A stretch of 64,000 nt of DNA from assembly GCF_023278045.1 (NCBI RefSeq), contig NZ_CP056783.1, positions 186,001 to 250,000 on the forward strand, given 5' to 3'. Made by a program: the position numbers and the translations under genes. The first letter of the stretch is position 1, and each line of letters opens with the position of its first letter. A model generated the notes under the pieces. It ran no database searches and had not been told where the DNA came from. It was given only the letters and a program-made list of their open reading frames with translations. Of this stretch, positions 45,743 to 56,144 are shown in pieces. This DNA comes from Flavobacterium sp. K5-23. Lineage in GTDB: Bacteria > Bacteroidota > Bacteroidia > Flavobacteriales > Flavobacteriaceae.

Positions 45743-47032
45743 TTATTTATTCATAACAGCATTCATTGGATTGGTCACTTTATCTTCTATAGAATAACTT
45801 TCTTCTTCTTCATTTTCAGAAGCAATCTGGGCGTCTATTAATTTTTGAAGTGCTTCTTCTCTTATAGCAGATTCTTTAAGCTCCTCAGCAATTTCTTCCT
45901 CTTTCTTGGTTACACTTATAATAATCCCTAGTGAAAAACAAGTCATCCAGATAGAACTTCCTCCACTACTTATTAAGGGAAGGGTTTGGCCGGTCACAGG
46001 TAATAACTCAACGGCAACACACATATTAATCATCGCCTGAAAAATCATTGGAAACCCGAGCCCTATGACTACTAGTTTGCCAAATAGCGTATTGGCTTTA
46101 TGGGAAGCAATTACGAAACGGAATAGTAACAACAAATAAAGAATCGGAACTCCTATCCCTCCAATAAGACCGTATTCTTCTACAATAATTGCATAAATAA
46201 AATCTGAGGAGGACTGAGGTAAGAAATTCTTCTGAACACTTTTCCCTGGTCCCAGCCCATATATTTTTCCAGATGCAATAGCAATTTTTGCTTTTTCTAT
46301 TTGGTAATCATCCTCATCTGGCTTATCAGTTGTGAAATTTTCAATTCTGTTTCCCCAAGTACCTACCCTGCTAAAGAATTTAGAATCAGGAAAAGCTTTA
46401 GATAAAAGAATAAAAAAAGCAAGTAGAAGTAATCCGGAACCAACAATTATAGCGATGTATTTCATTGGGTATTTACCCACAAATACCAACATCAATATCA
46501 TTGAAAAAATAAGTGCCGTGGTAGAAAAATTAGCTGGTAATATTAAACCCAATGTTAAAAACACAGGCAACCAAAGTTCTATAAATGAAGCCTTAAAAGT
46601 AACAGGCTCCTCTCTTGTCTTAGACAAATAACGGGCAACAAAAATATACAATACTATTGCTGCCAAAGTAGATGTTTGAAAAGATATCCCAATAAAAGGA
46701 AGCTGTATCCACCTACTGGCATTAGCCCCAGCTATTACTGTTCCTTTAATCAAAGTGTACCCCAGTAAAATCCATACTATAGGTAAACCAACTTTGGAAA
46801 TCGCCCTGAAATAATGGTAAGGAACTCTGTGAACTAGATAAATAATTAAAAAACCAATACATATATGAGCAAAATGCTTTACAAGATACCCTAAAGTGTT
46901 TCCTGTTCCATGACCTAAATAAGCCAAATTACTACTAGCACTAAAAACAGGCATAAACGAAAACAAGGCTAATAAAGCCACGAATGACCATATCCCTTTA
47001 TCTCCTTTTAAATTACCTATTAGTTTTTTCAT
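45743..47032 (-). CDS. ftsW: Lipid II polymerase FtsW (SEDS family)
   Basis: 429 residues with about ten membrane helices and the SEDS signature region (FIYAIIVEEYGLIGG, then LPVTGQTLPLISSGGSSI). FtsW is the glycosyltransferase that polymerises lipid II at the septum together with FtsI. A charged cytoplasmic tail of about 60 residues follows the last helix. A 12-base tandem repeat (TTTATAGAAAAG twice on the minus strand) lies about 60 bases before the start. Confidence 0.95.
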   Translation of the reverse strand: MKKLIGNLKGDKGIWSFVALLALFSFMPVFSASSNLAYLGHGTGNTLGYLVKHFAHICIGFLIIYLVHRVPYHYFRAISKVGLPIVWILLGYTLIKGTVIAGANASRWIQLPFIGISFQTSTLAAIVLYIFVARYLSKTREEPVTFKASFIELWLPVFLTLGLILPANFSTTALIFSMILMLVFVGKYPMKYIAIIVGSGLLLLAFFILLSKAFPDSKFFSRVGTWGNRIENFTTDKPDEDDYQIEKAKIAIASGKIYGLGPGKSVQKNFLPQSSSDFIYAIIVEEYGLIGGIGVPILYLLLLFRFVIASHKANTLFGKLVVIGLGFPMIFQAMINMCVAVELLPVTGQTLPLISSGGSSIWMTCFSLGIIISVTKKEEEIAEELKESAIREEALQKLIDAQIASENEEEESYSIEDKVTNPMNAVMNK

Positions 47033-47106
47033 TTTAGTTTTTGTTTAAAGTTTCATTTTGTTCAAAGTTTAAAATTGATCAACATTAAACTTTTCTATAA
47101 ACTTTT

Positions 47107-48438
47107 CTATAAATTCTTTACTGCATGCTTAAATTGGTTTCCTCTGTCTTCATAACTTTCAAACAAATCAAAACTTGCACAAGCTGGTGATAATAAAACC
47201 ATATCTCCTTTTTCAGACAAACGCTGAGCCATTTTCACGGCGTCATTCATATTGTTAACTTCCACCATTATATCAACCACATTCCCGAAAACGTCAATTA
47301 TTTTTCTGTTATCCACACCTAAGCAGATAATAGCTTTTACTTTTTCACGAACCAAAGACATTAATTCATTGTAATCATTCCCTTTATCAACACCACCAAC
47401 AATCCAAACTGTAGGTGCATTCATGCTATCTAAAGCAAAAAAAGTTGCATTTACATTAGTCGCTTTAGAATCATTGATATATTGTACGTTTTGAATTTTC
47501 AATACGTTTTCTAATCGATGTTCAACACCTTGAAAATTTGATAAACTCTCACGAATTGTTGCGTTTCTTATTTGCATCAATTTTGCCACAGAGGTTGCTG
47601 CCATTGCGTTTTTTAAATTATGTTTCCCTTCTAAAGCAATGTGTTCCGTTTCCATTACAAACTCTTCGTGGTTAATCTTTACTTCCATACTGTTATTTTT
47701 TAAAAATGCTCCTTCGTTGAATGTTTTTGTCAATGAAAAAGGGATTAGTTTCGCTTTCGTTGTGTTTTTTGTCAACCATTCAGAAATGGCCTCATCATCA
47801 GCATCATAAATAAGGAAATCGTCCTCGGTTTGGTTCATTGTAATTCTAAACTTGGCATCAATATAATTTTGATAATTATAATCATAACGATCTAAATGAT
47901 CAGGGCTTATATTAGTGATTATAGCTATATGTGGCTTGTAATCTACAATACCGTCCAGCTGAAAACTACTTAATTCAAGCACATAAGAATCAAACTTGTC
48001 ATCAGCGACCTGTAAGGCAAAACTTTTTCCGATGTTTCCACCAAGTCCAATATTCAAACCCGCAGATTTCAGCAAGTGATAAGCTAACATTGTGGTAGTG
48101 GTTTTACCATTACTTCCTGTTATTCCTATCGTAATGGCTTTTGTAAAAGGAGAAGCAAATTCAATTTCTGAAATCACTTTTATCCCTTTCTCAACCAGTT
48201 TTTTTACCATTGGTGCCTTCTCTGGAATTCCGGGACTTTTCATCACCACATCAGCATTTAAAACTAGATGTTCCGTATGCCCTTCTTCTTCCCAAGCTAT
48301 TCCGTTACTAGTAAGAACTTCTTTATAATTGTCTTTTATTTTTCCGAAATCTGATACAAATACATCATATCCTTTTCTTAAACCCAGAATCGCAGTACCT
48401 ACACCGCTTTCTCCTCCACCTAAAACTACTAGTCTCAT
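47107..48438 (-). CDS. murD: UDP-N-acetylmuramoylalanine--D-glutamate ligase
   Basis: 443 residues with GGGESGVGTAILG at the N-terminus and the ATP motif GITGSNGKTTTTM, then NDSKATNVNATFFAL. It adds D-glutamate to UDP-MurNAc-L-Ala. The start codon lies 1 base after the mraY stop, so they are probably translated together. Confidence 0.97.
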   Translation of the reverse strand: MRLVVLGGGESGVGTAILGLRKGYDVFVSDFGKIKDNYKEVLTSNGIAWEEEGHTEHLVLNADVVMKSPGIPEKAPMVKKLVEKGIKVISEIEFASPFTKAITIGITGSNGKTTTTMLAYHLLKSAGLNIGLGGNIGKSFALQVADDKFDSYVLELSSFQLDGIVDYKPHIAIITNISPDHLDRYDYNYQNYIDAKFRITMNQTEDDFLIYDADDEAISEWLTKNTTKAKLIPFSLTKTFNEGAFLKNNSMEVKINHEEFVMETEHIALEGKHNLKNAMAATSVAKLMQIRNATIRESLSNFQGVEHRLENVLKIQNVQYINDSKATNVNATFFALDSMNAPTVWIVGGVDKGNDYNELMSLVREKVKAIICLGVDNRKIIDVFGNVVDIMVEVNNMNDAVKMAQRLSEKGDMVLLSPACASFDLFESYEDRGNQFKHAVKNL

Positions 48439-48439
48439 C

Positions 48440-49669
48440 TTATCTAAGTTTTAATGTAACAATTGACAATATGGCTAGCATGATAGCAACAATCCAAAAT
48501 CGGGTTACAATTTTACTTTCATGGTATCCCTTTTTCTGATAATGGTGATGCAATGGCGACATCAAGAATATTCTTCGGCCTTCGCCAAAGCGTTTTTTGG
48601 TATATTTAAAATAACTGACCTGTAAGACAACTGATAAGTTTTCGACAAGAAAAATTCCGCATAATAAAGGAATCAACATCTCTTTTCTAACTGCAATGGC
48701 AAGCACAGCAATAATTCCTCCAATAGTTAAACTTCCTGTATCTCCCATAAATACGGATGCCGGATAGGAGTTATACCAAAGAAATCCAATTAAAGCCCCT
48801 ACAAATGCCGCAATGAAAACGGTCATTTCCCCTGAATTAGGGATATACATTATATTGAGGTAATTAGAGAATATAATGTTTCCTGAAACAAAAGTGAATA
48901 TACCCAATGCCAAAACCGATATTGCAGAAGTTCCTGCGGCCAGACCATCAATTCCATCTGTAAGGTTAGCACCATTAGAAACCGCCGTAATAATAAATAT
49001 CACAACCGGAATAAAAATTAACCAGGCCCATTTCTCATATCCTTCACCTGTCCAAGCCAATAATTCAGCGTAGTCAAACTCGTTATTCTTAAAAAAAGGT
49101 ATTGTAGTCGCTGTAGATTTTTCTTCAATTGGCGCTTGAACTAATACCGTTGAATTAGCAACTTTAAAAACATCTCCTTTTCCAGTGTCAGTACGAACCG
49201 TTACTCCAGCGTGAAAATAAAGCACTACACCAACAATCAGACCTAAACCAACCTGTCCAAAAACTTTAAATATTCCTTTTAAGCCTTCTTTATCCTTCTT
49301 GAAAATTTTAATATAATCATCAACAAAACCAATAGTACCCATCCATAGTGTAGTTACAATCAGTAATACTATATATATGTTATGCAATTTCGCAAACAAT
49401 AAAACAGGAACCAATGTGGCAAAAATGATAATCAAACCTCCCATAGTTGGCGTGCCAGCTTTTTCATTTTGTCCAGCTAAACCTAACTCACGAACTGTTT
49501 CCCCAACCTGTTGTCTTCGAAGAAAATTAATGATCATTTTACCATAAATCGTAGATAGCAGTAATGATAGCATTAAAGCCAAAGCAGATCTAAAAGTAAT
49601 ATATTGAAAGACTCCCGTTCCAGGAACATCTAATGTTTTGTCTAAATATTCAAATAAATAATACAGCAT
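48440..49669 (-). CDS. mraY: Phospho-N-acetylmuramoyl-pentapeptide transferase
   Basis: 409 residues with about ten membrane helices and the MraY motifs [12 protein letters not shown] and [12 protein letters not shown]. It transfers phospho-MurNAc-pentapeptide to undecaprenyl phosphate to form lipid I. Compared with E. coli MraY (360) it has an extra loop of about 50 residues ([13 protein letters not shown]... to GYEKWAWL), which is common in Bacteroidota. Confidence 0.97.
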   Translation of the reverse strand: MLYYLFEYLDKTLDVPGTGVFQYITFRSALALMLSLLLSTIYGKMIINFLRRQQVGETVRELGLAGQNEKAGTPTMGGLIIIFATLVPVLLFAKLHNIYIVLLIVTTLWMGTIGFVDDYIKIFKKDKEGLKGIFKVFGQVGLGLIVGVVLYFHAGVTVRTDTGKGDVFKVANSTVLVQAPIEEKSTATTIPFFKNNEFDYAELLAWTGEGYEKWAWLIFIPVVIFIITAVSNGANLTDGIDGLAAGTSAISVLALGIFTFVSGNIIFSNYLNIMYIPNSGEMTVFIAAFVGALIGFLWYNSYPASVFMGDTGSLTIGGIIAVLAIAVRKEMLIPLLCGIFLVENLSVVLQVSYFKYTKKRFGEGRRIFLMSPLHHHYQKKGYHESKIVTRFWIVAIMLAILSIVTLKLR

Positions 49670-49735
49670 ATGTTTGTCGTTTATTTGGTGATTTGGTTAT
49701 CTTTTGTTATTGTAATTCTTCGAAATGCATCCGAA

Positions 49736-51199
49736 CTATTTCCCAAGTTGTTCTAACATTTCTTTAATAATTTTCATGTCGTCAAAATCATGACGAACTC
49801 CATTTACTTCCTGATAAGTCTCGTGTCCTTTTCCAGCTATCAAAATAATATCATTTGGCTGAGCCAATTGACAAGCCGTTTTTATAGCCTGCTTCCTATC
49901 TGTTATAGACAATGCTTTTTTAAGATTTTGAGAAGCAATCCCTTGTTCCATTTCACCGATTATTACATCCGGGTCTTCATTTCTTGGATTATCCGAAGTA
50001 AGGATAACTTTATCACTCAGTTCAGTGGCAATTGCAGCCATAATTGGGCGTTTGGTTTTATCTCTATTTCCTCCGCAACCTACAACTGTGATTAGTTGTT
50101 CGTTATTAGTTCGAATATCAGCAATGGTTTTTAATACATTTTCTAATGCATCCGGAGTATGTGCATAATCCACGATGGCAGTAACACCTGTATTAGAAAC
50201 AATATATTGGAAACGTCCCGAAACACTTTCCAACTCAGATAATAATCGTAAGGCTTCCAAGCTGTCAATACCAAGTTCTACAGCAGTTCCGTAAATTGCT
50301 AATAGGTTGTAAGCATTAAAAGTCCCCATTAACTTTACCCAAACTTCATTCCCGTTTATTTTCAATAATAAACCAGATAATTGATTTTCTAAAATTTGTG
50401 CTTTATAATCAGCATATGATTTTAAAGCATATGTTAGTTTTCTAGCAACAGTATTTTGCAACATGATCTGACCGTTTTTATCGTCAGAATTTGTTATGGC
50501 AAATGCCGTTTTAGGTAAATTATCAAAAAACGCTTTTTTCACATCTCTGTATTCTGCAAAAGTGGGATGGTAGTCTAAATGATCATGAGATAAATTAGTG
50601 AAAATCCCTGCAGTAAAATGTAAAGCTTCTGTTCTTTTCTGATGAATTCCATGAGAACTTACTTCCATAAAACAGAATTCAACACCTGCCTCAATCATCT
50701 CGTTTAAATAATGATTAATTGAAATTGAATCTGGAGTGGTATGCGTCGCTTTATATTCAATATCGTCAACTAAATTTTTCACTGTAGATAACAATCCTAC
50801 TTTAAATCCTGCTTTTTTAAACAGTTGATACAATAAAGAAGCAATGGTTGTTTTACCATTTGTTCCCGTAATACCTATTAATTTAAGTTTAGCTGATGGA
50901 TTCCCAAAATAATTTGCAGCCATAAAGGCAAGTGCTTTATTAGTGTCATCCACTTTTATGTATGTAATCCCTTCTGACAATGTTTCAGGTAAAACATCAC
51001 AAACAATTGTATTTGCACCTAATTGGATCGCCTTTTCAATAAAACTGTGTCCATCAGATATTGAACCACGAATGGCTACAAAAACATCATTTGATTCTAC
51101 TTTTCTAGAATCAAATTCAATTTTATTAACTGAAATTTCCGTCGATCCTTTTACAGCATCGATGGCTACTTTATATAATATGTCTTTTAGTATAATCAC
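49736..51199 (-). CDS. murE: UDP-N-acetylmuramyl-tripeptide synthetase (meso-diaminopimelate-adding)
   Basis: 487 residues with the ATP motif GITGTNGKTTIASL and the substrate-specificity motif DNPR (in TSDNPRNEDPDVII), which marks meso-diaminopimelate as the added amino acid, against the Lys-type motif. It adds the third residue of the peptide stem. Its start overlaps the ftsI stop by 4 bases (ATGA-type). Confidence 0.96.
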   Translation of the reverse strand: MIILKDILYKVAIDAVKGSTEISVNKIEFDSRKVESNDVFVAIRGSISDGHSFIEKAIQLGANTIVCDVLPETLSEGITYIKVDDTNKALAFMAANYFGNPSAKLKLIGITGTNGKTTIASLLYQLFKKAGFKVGLLSTVKNLVDDIEYKATHTTPDSISINHYLNEMIEAGVEFCFMEVSSHGIHQKRTEALHFTAGIFTNLSHDHLDYHPTFAEYRDVKKAFFDNLPKTAFAITNSDDKNGQIMLQNTVARKLTYALKSYADYKAQILENQLSGLLLKINGNEVWVKLMGTFNAYNLLAIYGTAVELGIDSLEALRLLSELESVSGRFQYIVSNTGVTAIVDYAHTPDALENVLKTIADIRTNNEQLITVVGCGGNRDKTKRPIMAAIATELSDKVILTSDNPRNEDPDVIIGEMEQGIASQNLKKALSITDRKQAIKTACQLAQPNDIILIAGKGHETYQEVNGVRHDFDDMKIIKEMLEQLGK

Positions 51200-53199
51200 A
51201 ATAATTCTAATGTTATAGTTGTGTTTTTTATTATATTCTGACCTGCCTGAAGCGATTGTTCTTTAACCTTCCCAACCCCAACAGATTTTACTTTTAATCC
51301 TAAATTTTCCAGCAAAGCAATTGCATCCATTCCTGGCATCCCTTTAACATTTGGGACTGAATGCTGTTGTTTTTGTAACTTTGCAAAATAGTTATTATAA
51401 TTATTTTCCTGCTTAGGAATTTTTCTTTCTAAATTTTTAATCTCGTTTGTCGAGGGCACATCTGTAAAAATCTTTTGAGCTATTCTTTTAAAAACAGGCC
51501 CCGCAACATCAGCACCATAATAATTATTATTTACTGTACTAGGCTTATGCACCACTACGATACAAGAATACTTAGGATTGTCAGCAGGGAAATAACCCAC
51601 AAATGAAGAAGCATAATATTTACCCGCACCTCCATCTTTAGCATAATTAACTTGCGCTGTCCCCGTTTTTCCAGCCATTGAAAAATCTTTCGAAAATAAT
51701 TTTGAACCTGTTCCTTTTTTTACAACGTTTAATAAAACTGCTTTCAATTTTAATATTGTTTCCTGAGAACAAATTCTAGGATTCAAAACTTCTTTATCGT
51801 ATTTCTTAATCGTCCTGTTCCATTCTTTTATTTCAGAAACAAACTGTGGTTTAAGCAACTCTCCGTTATTCGCAACAGCGTTATAAAAAGCTAATGTTTG
51901 CATTGGGGTAATCGAAACTCCGTACCCAAAAGCCATCCATGGAAGTGAAATATTCGACCAGTTTTTATCACTTGGTTGTGGAATAAAAGGTCGGCCTTCC
52001 CCTTTAATCGAAAGCCCTAATGGTTTATTTAATCCAAAATTATTAAGATGGTTTACAAATTTTGACGGATTGTCTTTATAAGCATTGTAAACTGCCTGAA
52101 CCAAAACCGTATTAGAAGAAAGCTCAAAACCTCTTGCTAATGTAATTTTCCCATAACCTCCTTCATGAGAATCACGAACTTTTCTTCCTGAATAAACAAT
52201 TACTCCACCTTTGCTATCATAAACTGTGCTAGTATCCGCTTTTTTATCTTCCAGAAGCGCCATTAAATCAGCTAATTTAAATGTAGAACCCGGTTCATGA
52301 GATTCAGCTACAGCATAATTAGTAGTTTCGTAATAGCTACCGTCCTTTGCTCTTCCTAAATTTGAAATTGCTTTTACTTGACCTGTATGCGTCTCCATAA
52401 CAACTACACATCCATGATCGGCCTGATAATCTTCTAATTGTTTTAATAAAGCATGATGTGCTATATCCTGAATGAAAACATCAATAGTCGAAATAACATC
52501 ATAGCCATCTTGTGGATCCACTTCATTTACATCACGAATAGGCTTCCACTGTCCTTTAGCTATTTTTTGTTTGAGAATTTTACCGTCTTTTCCATTCAAA
52601 TATTCTTTAAAAGCCCATTCTATACCTTTCCCATTATGTGAACCACCAGCTCCTTTTCGTTCGTATCCAATTGTTCTTTCAGCAATTTTACCTATCGGAT
52701 GTTCCCTTACTGTTCTTTGCTCAACAATTATTCCGCCTTTAAAAGCGCCTAATTTAAATAAAGGAAACCCTTTAATTTTCACATATTCAGTATAGCTTAA
52801 ATCACGCGCAACTAAATAGTAACGATTATTGTTAGCCCTTGCTTTTCTTAGTTCATTTTGATAAAAACTACTTGACTTATCTAATACTGTAGCCAATGAA
52901 TCCGATAATGCTTCTACATTTTTTTCGAAAACTTCAGTTTTAGGAGCAAGTGCGTCAAAACGTATTACATAATTAGGAATAGATGTCGCCAATAAACTTC
53001 CATCAGCCGAATAAATATTTCCTTTATTTGCAGGTATAACAAAGTTCCGTACTGTTCTTTCTTTGGCTAATTGTCTGTAATAATCACCCTCAACCCATTG
53101 AATGTTTGTTAATTTCACAGCTACTGCAATTGCTATCAAAAAAATAGCAAATGCAACGAGATAGATCCTGTACGATATGTATTTATCTTCTACTGCCAT
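51196..53199 (-). CDS. ftsI: Penicillin-binding protein FtsI (PBP3) with PASTA domain
   Basis: 667 residues. An N-terminal membrane helix (YLVAFAIFLIAIAVAVKL) and dimerisation domain lead to the transpeptidase with SxxK (STFK in HEPGSTFKLADL), SxN (SSNT) and KTG (AGKTGTAQVNY). A C-terminal PASTA domain covers about 610-667 (VPNVKGMPGMDAIALLENLGLKVKSVG). It cross-links septal peptidoglycan with FtsW. It overlaps ftsL by 10 and murE by 4 bases. Confidence 0.96.
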   Translation of the reverse strand: MAVEDKYISYRIYLVAFAIFLIAIAVAVKLTNIQWVEGDYYRQLAKERTVRNFVIPANKGNIYSADGSLLATSIPNYVIRFDALAPKTEVFEKNVEALSDSLATVLDKSSSFYQNELRKARANNNRYYLVARDLSYTEYVKIKGFPLFKLGAFKGGIIVEQRTVREHPIGKIAERTIGYERKGAGGSHNGKGIEWAFKEYLNGKDGKILKQKIAKGQWKPIRDVNEVDPQDGYDVISTIDVFIQDIAHHALLKQLEDYQADHGCVVVMETHTGQVKAISNLGRAKDGSYYETTNYAVAESHEPGSTFKLADLMALLEDKKADTSTVYDSKGGVIVYSGRKVRDSHEGGYGKITLARGFELSSNTVLVQAVYNAYKDNPSKFVNHLNNFGLNKPLGLSIKGEGRPFIPQPSDKNWSNISLPWMAFGYGVSITPMQTLAFYNAVANNGELLKPQFVSEIKEWNRTIKKYDKEVLNPRICSQETILKLKAVLLNVVKKGTGSKLFSKDFSMAGKTGTAQVNYAKDGGAGKYYASSFVGYFPADNPKYSCIVVVHKPSTVNNNYYGADVAGPVFKRIAQKIFTDVPSTNEIKNLERKIPKQENNYNNYFAKLQKQQHSVPNVKGMPGMDAIALLENLGLKVKSVGVGKVKEQSLQAGQNIIKNTTITLELL

Positions 53200-53537
53200 A
53201 TTTTTTTAAAGAAACTTTTTTCTTCTTCTTTTATTACTTTTATTTTAACTGGAGGAACCGTTGAAGGGAATATTTGTTTTTCAAGCATTTTATCAGAAAC
53301 AGTCGATTCCATTTTCAATTTCATCAATTGTGAACGACGATCTACAAATTCCGACCTCAACTCTTTTACTTGATTAGATAATTCTGCGATTTTAAATACC
53401 TTTTGTTCATATCGTTGTGTATTTGCAATCATAATTATTGCAAGAGCAATTACAAAAACGATAAAACGCCAATTCTTAACAGCATCATCATTTATTAGAA
53501 ACCTCGCTTTCAACAAGCTATAAACTCCGTTTTTCAT
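53190..53537 (-). CDS. ftsL: Cell division protein FtsL (FtsL-like)
   Basis: 115 residues: a short cytoplasmic start, one membrane helix (FIVFVIALAIIMIANTQ, about 24-42) and a helical coiled region with the hydrophobic heptads expected of FtsL. Position between rsmH and ftsI supports the call. FtsL pairs with FtsB/DivIC and FtsQ. It overlaps ftsI by 10 bases. The sequence alone is weak evidence, so position is important. Confidence 0.85.
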   Translation of the reverse strand: MKNGVYSLLKARFLINDDAVKNWRFIVFVIALAIIMIANTQRYEQKVFKIAELSNQVKELRSEFVDRRSQLMKLKMESTVSDKMLEKQIFPSTVPPVKIKVIKEEEKSFFKKIWQ

Positions 53538-53604
53538 CTCTCTCTACATTACAGATTTAAGCTTTCAATTATAGGACGAAGAAAAGATTTCCTGATCCTT
53601 ATAA

Positions 53605-54513
53605 CTATCGTTTTTCGGCAATCCTTAGTTTTGCACTTCTTGCTCTATTGTTGATCTTAATCTCTTCATTATTGGGAACTATTAACTTTCCAACTGTTTT
53701 AAAAGGAACAGAGAAATTACCAAAAAAGTCACGCTCTGGTTCTCCCTCAAACATTCCGTTTTTCATAAAGCGCTTCACTAACCTATCTTCAAGCGAATGG
53801 TACGATATAACACTTAGTCTTCCTCCTGGATTCAAGATCTCTAATGACTGCTCAAGAAATTCTTTCAAAACATCCATTTCTTGATTCACTTCAATTCTAA
53901 TAGCTTGATAGATTTGAGCTAATATTTTATTCCTAACTCTTTCTGGCAAATGTTTCGCCAAAACTTCTTTTAATTCATCCGTAGTTTTAATTGGCTGTAC
54001 CTCACGCGCATCCACGATTGTTCGTGCTAAAACAGTAGCGTTTTTCAATTCTCCATAATCCAAAAACACTCTTTTTAAATCTGCTTCATCATACTCATTT
54101 ACAACCTTGTTTGCATTCAGATCATTTTTCTGGCTCATTCTCATATCCAAGTCTGCATCAAAACGAGTAGAAAAACCACGTTCAGCTACATCGAACTGGT
54201 GAGAAGAAACACCAAGATCCCCTAGAATACCATCAACACTTTTTACACCGTAAAAACGTAAAAAACGTTTGATAAACCTGAAGTTTTCATTTATAAGAAC
54301 AAATCTTTCATCAGGTAATGCATTTGCTAAAGCATCTTCATCCTGATCAAAAGCAAACAGCTTTCCATTAGGCCCTAATCTGCTTAATATTTCTTTTGAA
54401 TGTCCTCCACCACCAAAGGTGACATCAACATAAATGCCATCAGGCTTAATATTTAAACCATCCACAGATTCGTGAAGCAAAACCGGATTATGATATTCCA
54501 TTGTCGTCGTCAT
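53605..54513 (-). CDS. rsmH: 16S rRNA (cytosine-1402-N4)-methyltransferase RsmH (MraW)
   Basis: 302 residues. The SAM-binding loop is VDVTFGGGGHS, followed by FDQDEDA and GDLGVSSHQFD, GFSTRFDADLDMRM, and ISYHSLEDRLVKRFM near the C-terminus. It methylates N4 of C1402 in 16S rRNA. The first ATG overlaps mraZ by 26 bases; the internal ATG at 54501 (MEYHNPVLLHES) would overlap by 14 and matches the common start better, so either may be used. Confidence 0.97.
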   Translation of the reverse strand: MTTTMEYHNPVLLHESVDGLNIKPDGIYVDVTFGGGGHSKEILSRLGPNGKLFAFDQDEDALANALPDERFVLINENFRFIKRFLRFYGVKSVDGILGDLGVSSHQFDVAERGFSTRFDADLDMRMSQKNDLNANKVVNEYDEADLKRVFLDYGELKNATVLARTIVDAREVQPIKTTDELKEVLAKHLPERVRNKILAQIYQAIRIEVNQEMDVLKEFLEQSLEILNPGGRLSVISYHSLEDRLVKRFMKNGMFEGEPERDFFGNFSVPFKTVGKLIVPNNEEIKINNRARSAKLRIAEKR

Positions 54514-54961
54514 TTATATTACCCATTACTTCTTCAGCCAATTCTGCAAAATCTACATCTTGACCATTTATCGATTCCTCGTATAAATCTTTATCCCAAA
54601 TCTCCACAATATTAACTGCAGAAGAAAAAACCACATCTTTAGTAATACTTGCAAAACCAACCAAATCCTTAGGCACTAACAAGCGTCCTAAAGAATCTAT
54701 TTCTACTATCTTCACCCCGGCAGTAAACCTTCTGATGAAATCATTGTTCTTTTTAGAAAATCGATTTAGCTTGTTAATTCTTACCATCATTAAATCCCAC
54801 TCCACCATTGGATACAATTCTAAACAAGGCTGAAACACGGAGCGCTTCAAAACGAAACCGTCCTGAAGAGATAACGTCAATTGCTTTTTTAAAGGCGCAG
54901 GCAATAACACCCTCCCTTTAGCATCGACTTTACACTCGTATGTCCCTACAATTGTATTCAA
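54488..54961 (-). CDS. mraZ: Transcriptional regulator MraZ
   Basis: 157 residues with two AbrB-like swapped-hairpin repeats: IVGTYECKVDAKGRVLLPAPLKKQL and the second IVEIDSLGRLLVPKDLVGFASI. MraZ heads the dcw cluster in most bacteria and represses it, forming rings that bind repeats of about 10 bases. A set of such repeats is found here at 55007-55052. Length is normal. Confidence 0.96.
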   Translation of the reverse strand: MNTIVGTYECKVDAKGRVLLPAPLKKQLTLSLQDGFVLKRSVFQPCLELYPMVEWDLMMVRINKLNRFSKKNNDFIRRFTAGVKIVEIDSLGRLLVPKDLVGFASITKDVVFSSAVNIVEIWDKDLYEESINGQDVDFAELAEEVMGNINDDDNGIS

Positions 54962-54988
54962 GTAAATTAGTTTAAAATGATTCAGAGC

Positions 54989-54996
54989 AAAAATAT
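54989..54996 (-). promoter_or_regulatory. Possible mraZ -7 box
   Basis: The minus strand reads TATTTTTG, a match to TAnnTTTG, 28 bases before the mraZ start. No TTG is found near -33; that position is occupied by the MraZ-like repeats. Confidence 0.5.
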
Positions 54997-55006
54997 AAAA
55001 TTTTTA

Positions 55007-55052
55007 CCACTATTTACCACTATTTACCACTTTGTTAATAAGTTTAACCACT
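55007..55052 (-). promoter_or_regulatory. Likely MraZ operator: direct repeats spaced by 10 bases
   Basis: On the minus strand GTGGT occurs at 55031-55027, 55021-55017 and 55011-55007, exactly 10 bases apart within three AGTGGTAAAT-like units. A fourth GTGGT lies at 55052-55048, 21 bases further. They lie just upstream of the mraZ -7 box and cover the -33 position. Confidence 0.65.
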
Positions 55053-55339
55053 TTCAACCAAAAACCCTTAGTTTATAGACAATCAACACATTAAGGTATT
55101 TAAATTTTACTTGTAAGAATATTCTATTTGTAAAAAAGTGTAGGATCAATAGATGAAATTCCTTTTGAAAAACAATCGAAAATTAGTGCAATTAATAAAA
55201 CTGAAATGTTGAAAAATAAATTGCAACCAAAACAAAAACTATAAAAAAAAAGAATTATAATACAAAAAACTATATCAAAAATTCTTTTTAATTTATTAAA
55301 CCCTATATTTGTTGCAAATTGAAATTGGCATAAAAAGAA
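55053..55339. other. AT-rich spacer without a supported gene
   Basis: The rest of the 378-base divergent spacer between mraZ and the hydrolase gene. It is rich in A runs and holds no frame, RNA or repeat I can support. It presumably carries the hydrolase promoter, but I found no good TAnnTTTG/TTG pair. Confidence 0.4.
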
Positions 55340-56125
55340 ATGGAAAAATACTATAAAAAAGAAGGCATATACAGTTATTACGAAGCAGGTGAAGGAATTC
55401 CAATAGTTATATTACATGGTTTAATGGGAGGCCTTAGCAATTTTGATGCTGTTGCTAATTATTTTTCTAATAAAGGATATAAAATCATTATACCCGATTT
55501 ACCTATTTACACTCAAAACATTTTGAAAACAAATGTTAAGAGCTTTGCTATTTACGTAAAAAACTTTATCACTTTCAAAAATTTAGATCGAGTAATTCTT
55601 CTAGGAAACTCTTTAGGAGGTCATATCGCTTTATACCATACTAAAATGTATCCAGAAAAAGTGTCTGGCCTTGTAATCACTGGAAGTTCTGGACTTTACG
55701 AAAGTGCAATGGGAGACAGTTACCCTAAAAGAGGTGACTACGAATACATTAAGAAAAAGGCAGAAGACGTTTTTTACGATCCTAAAACGGCTACACCTGA
55801 ATTAATAGACGAAGTATACGCAACGGTTAACGACCGTATTAAATTGATCAAAACATTGACAATTGCCAAAAGTGCCATTCGTCACAATATGGCAAAAGAT
55901 TTACCAAAAATGCATGTCCAAACTTGTATTATTTGGGGTAGAAACGACAAAGTAACGCCTCCTGATGTAGCCGAAGAATTTAATAAATTATTACCTAATT
56001 CTTCTCTTTACTGGATTGATAAATGTGGACACGCAGCTATGATGGAGCAGCCTGAAGAATTCAATCGAATACTAGAAGAATGGTTAAACAAAACTAATTT
56101 ACAAGTACCTACATATAAAGAATAG
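55340..56125 (+). CDS. Alpha/beta-fold hydrolase
   Basis: 261 residues. The alpha/beta hydrolase order is clear: oxyanion region VILHGLMGG, the nucleophile elbow GNSLGGH (Ser) near residue 94, an acidic residue in the GRNDKVTPP strand and the final His in DKCGHAAMMEQP. The substrate is not evident. It starts 19 bases before engB in the same direction and so is probably co-transcribed with it. Confidence 0.88.
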   Translation: MEKYYKKEGIYSYYEAGEGIPIVILHGLMGGLSNFDAVANYFSNKGYKIIIPDLPIYTQNILKTNVKSFAIYVKNFITFKNLDRVILLGNSLGGHIALYHTKMYPEKVSGLVITGSSGLYESAMGDSYPKRGDYEYIKKKAEDVFYDPKTATPELIDEVYATVNDRIKLIKTLTIAKSAIRHNMAKDLPKMHVQTCIIWGRNDKVTPPDVAEEFNKLLPNSSLYWIDKCGHAAMMEQPEEFNRILEEWLNKTNLQVPTYKE

Positions 56126-56144
56126 GTTTTACACTATAGAAAGT

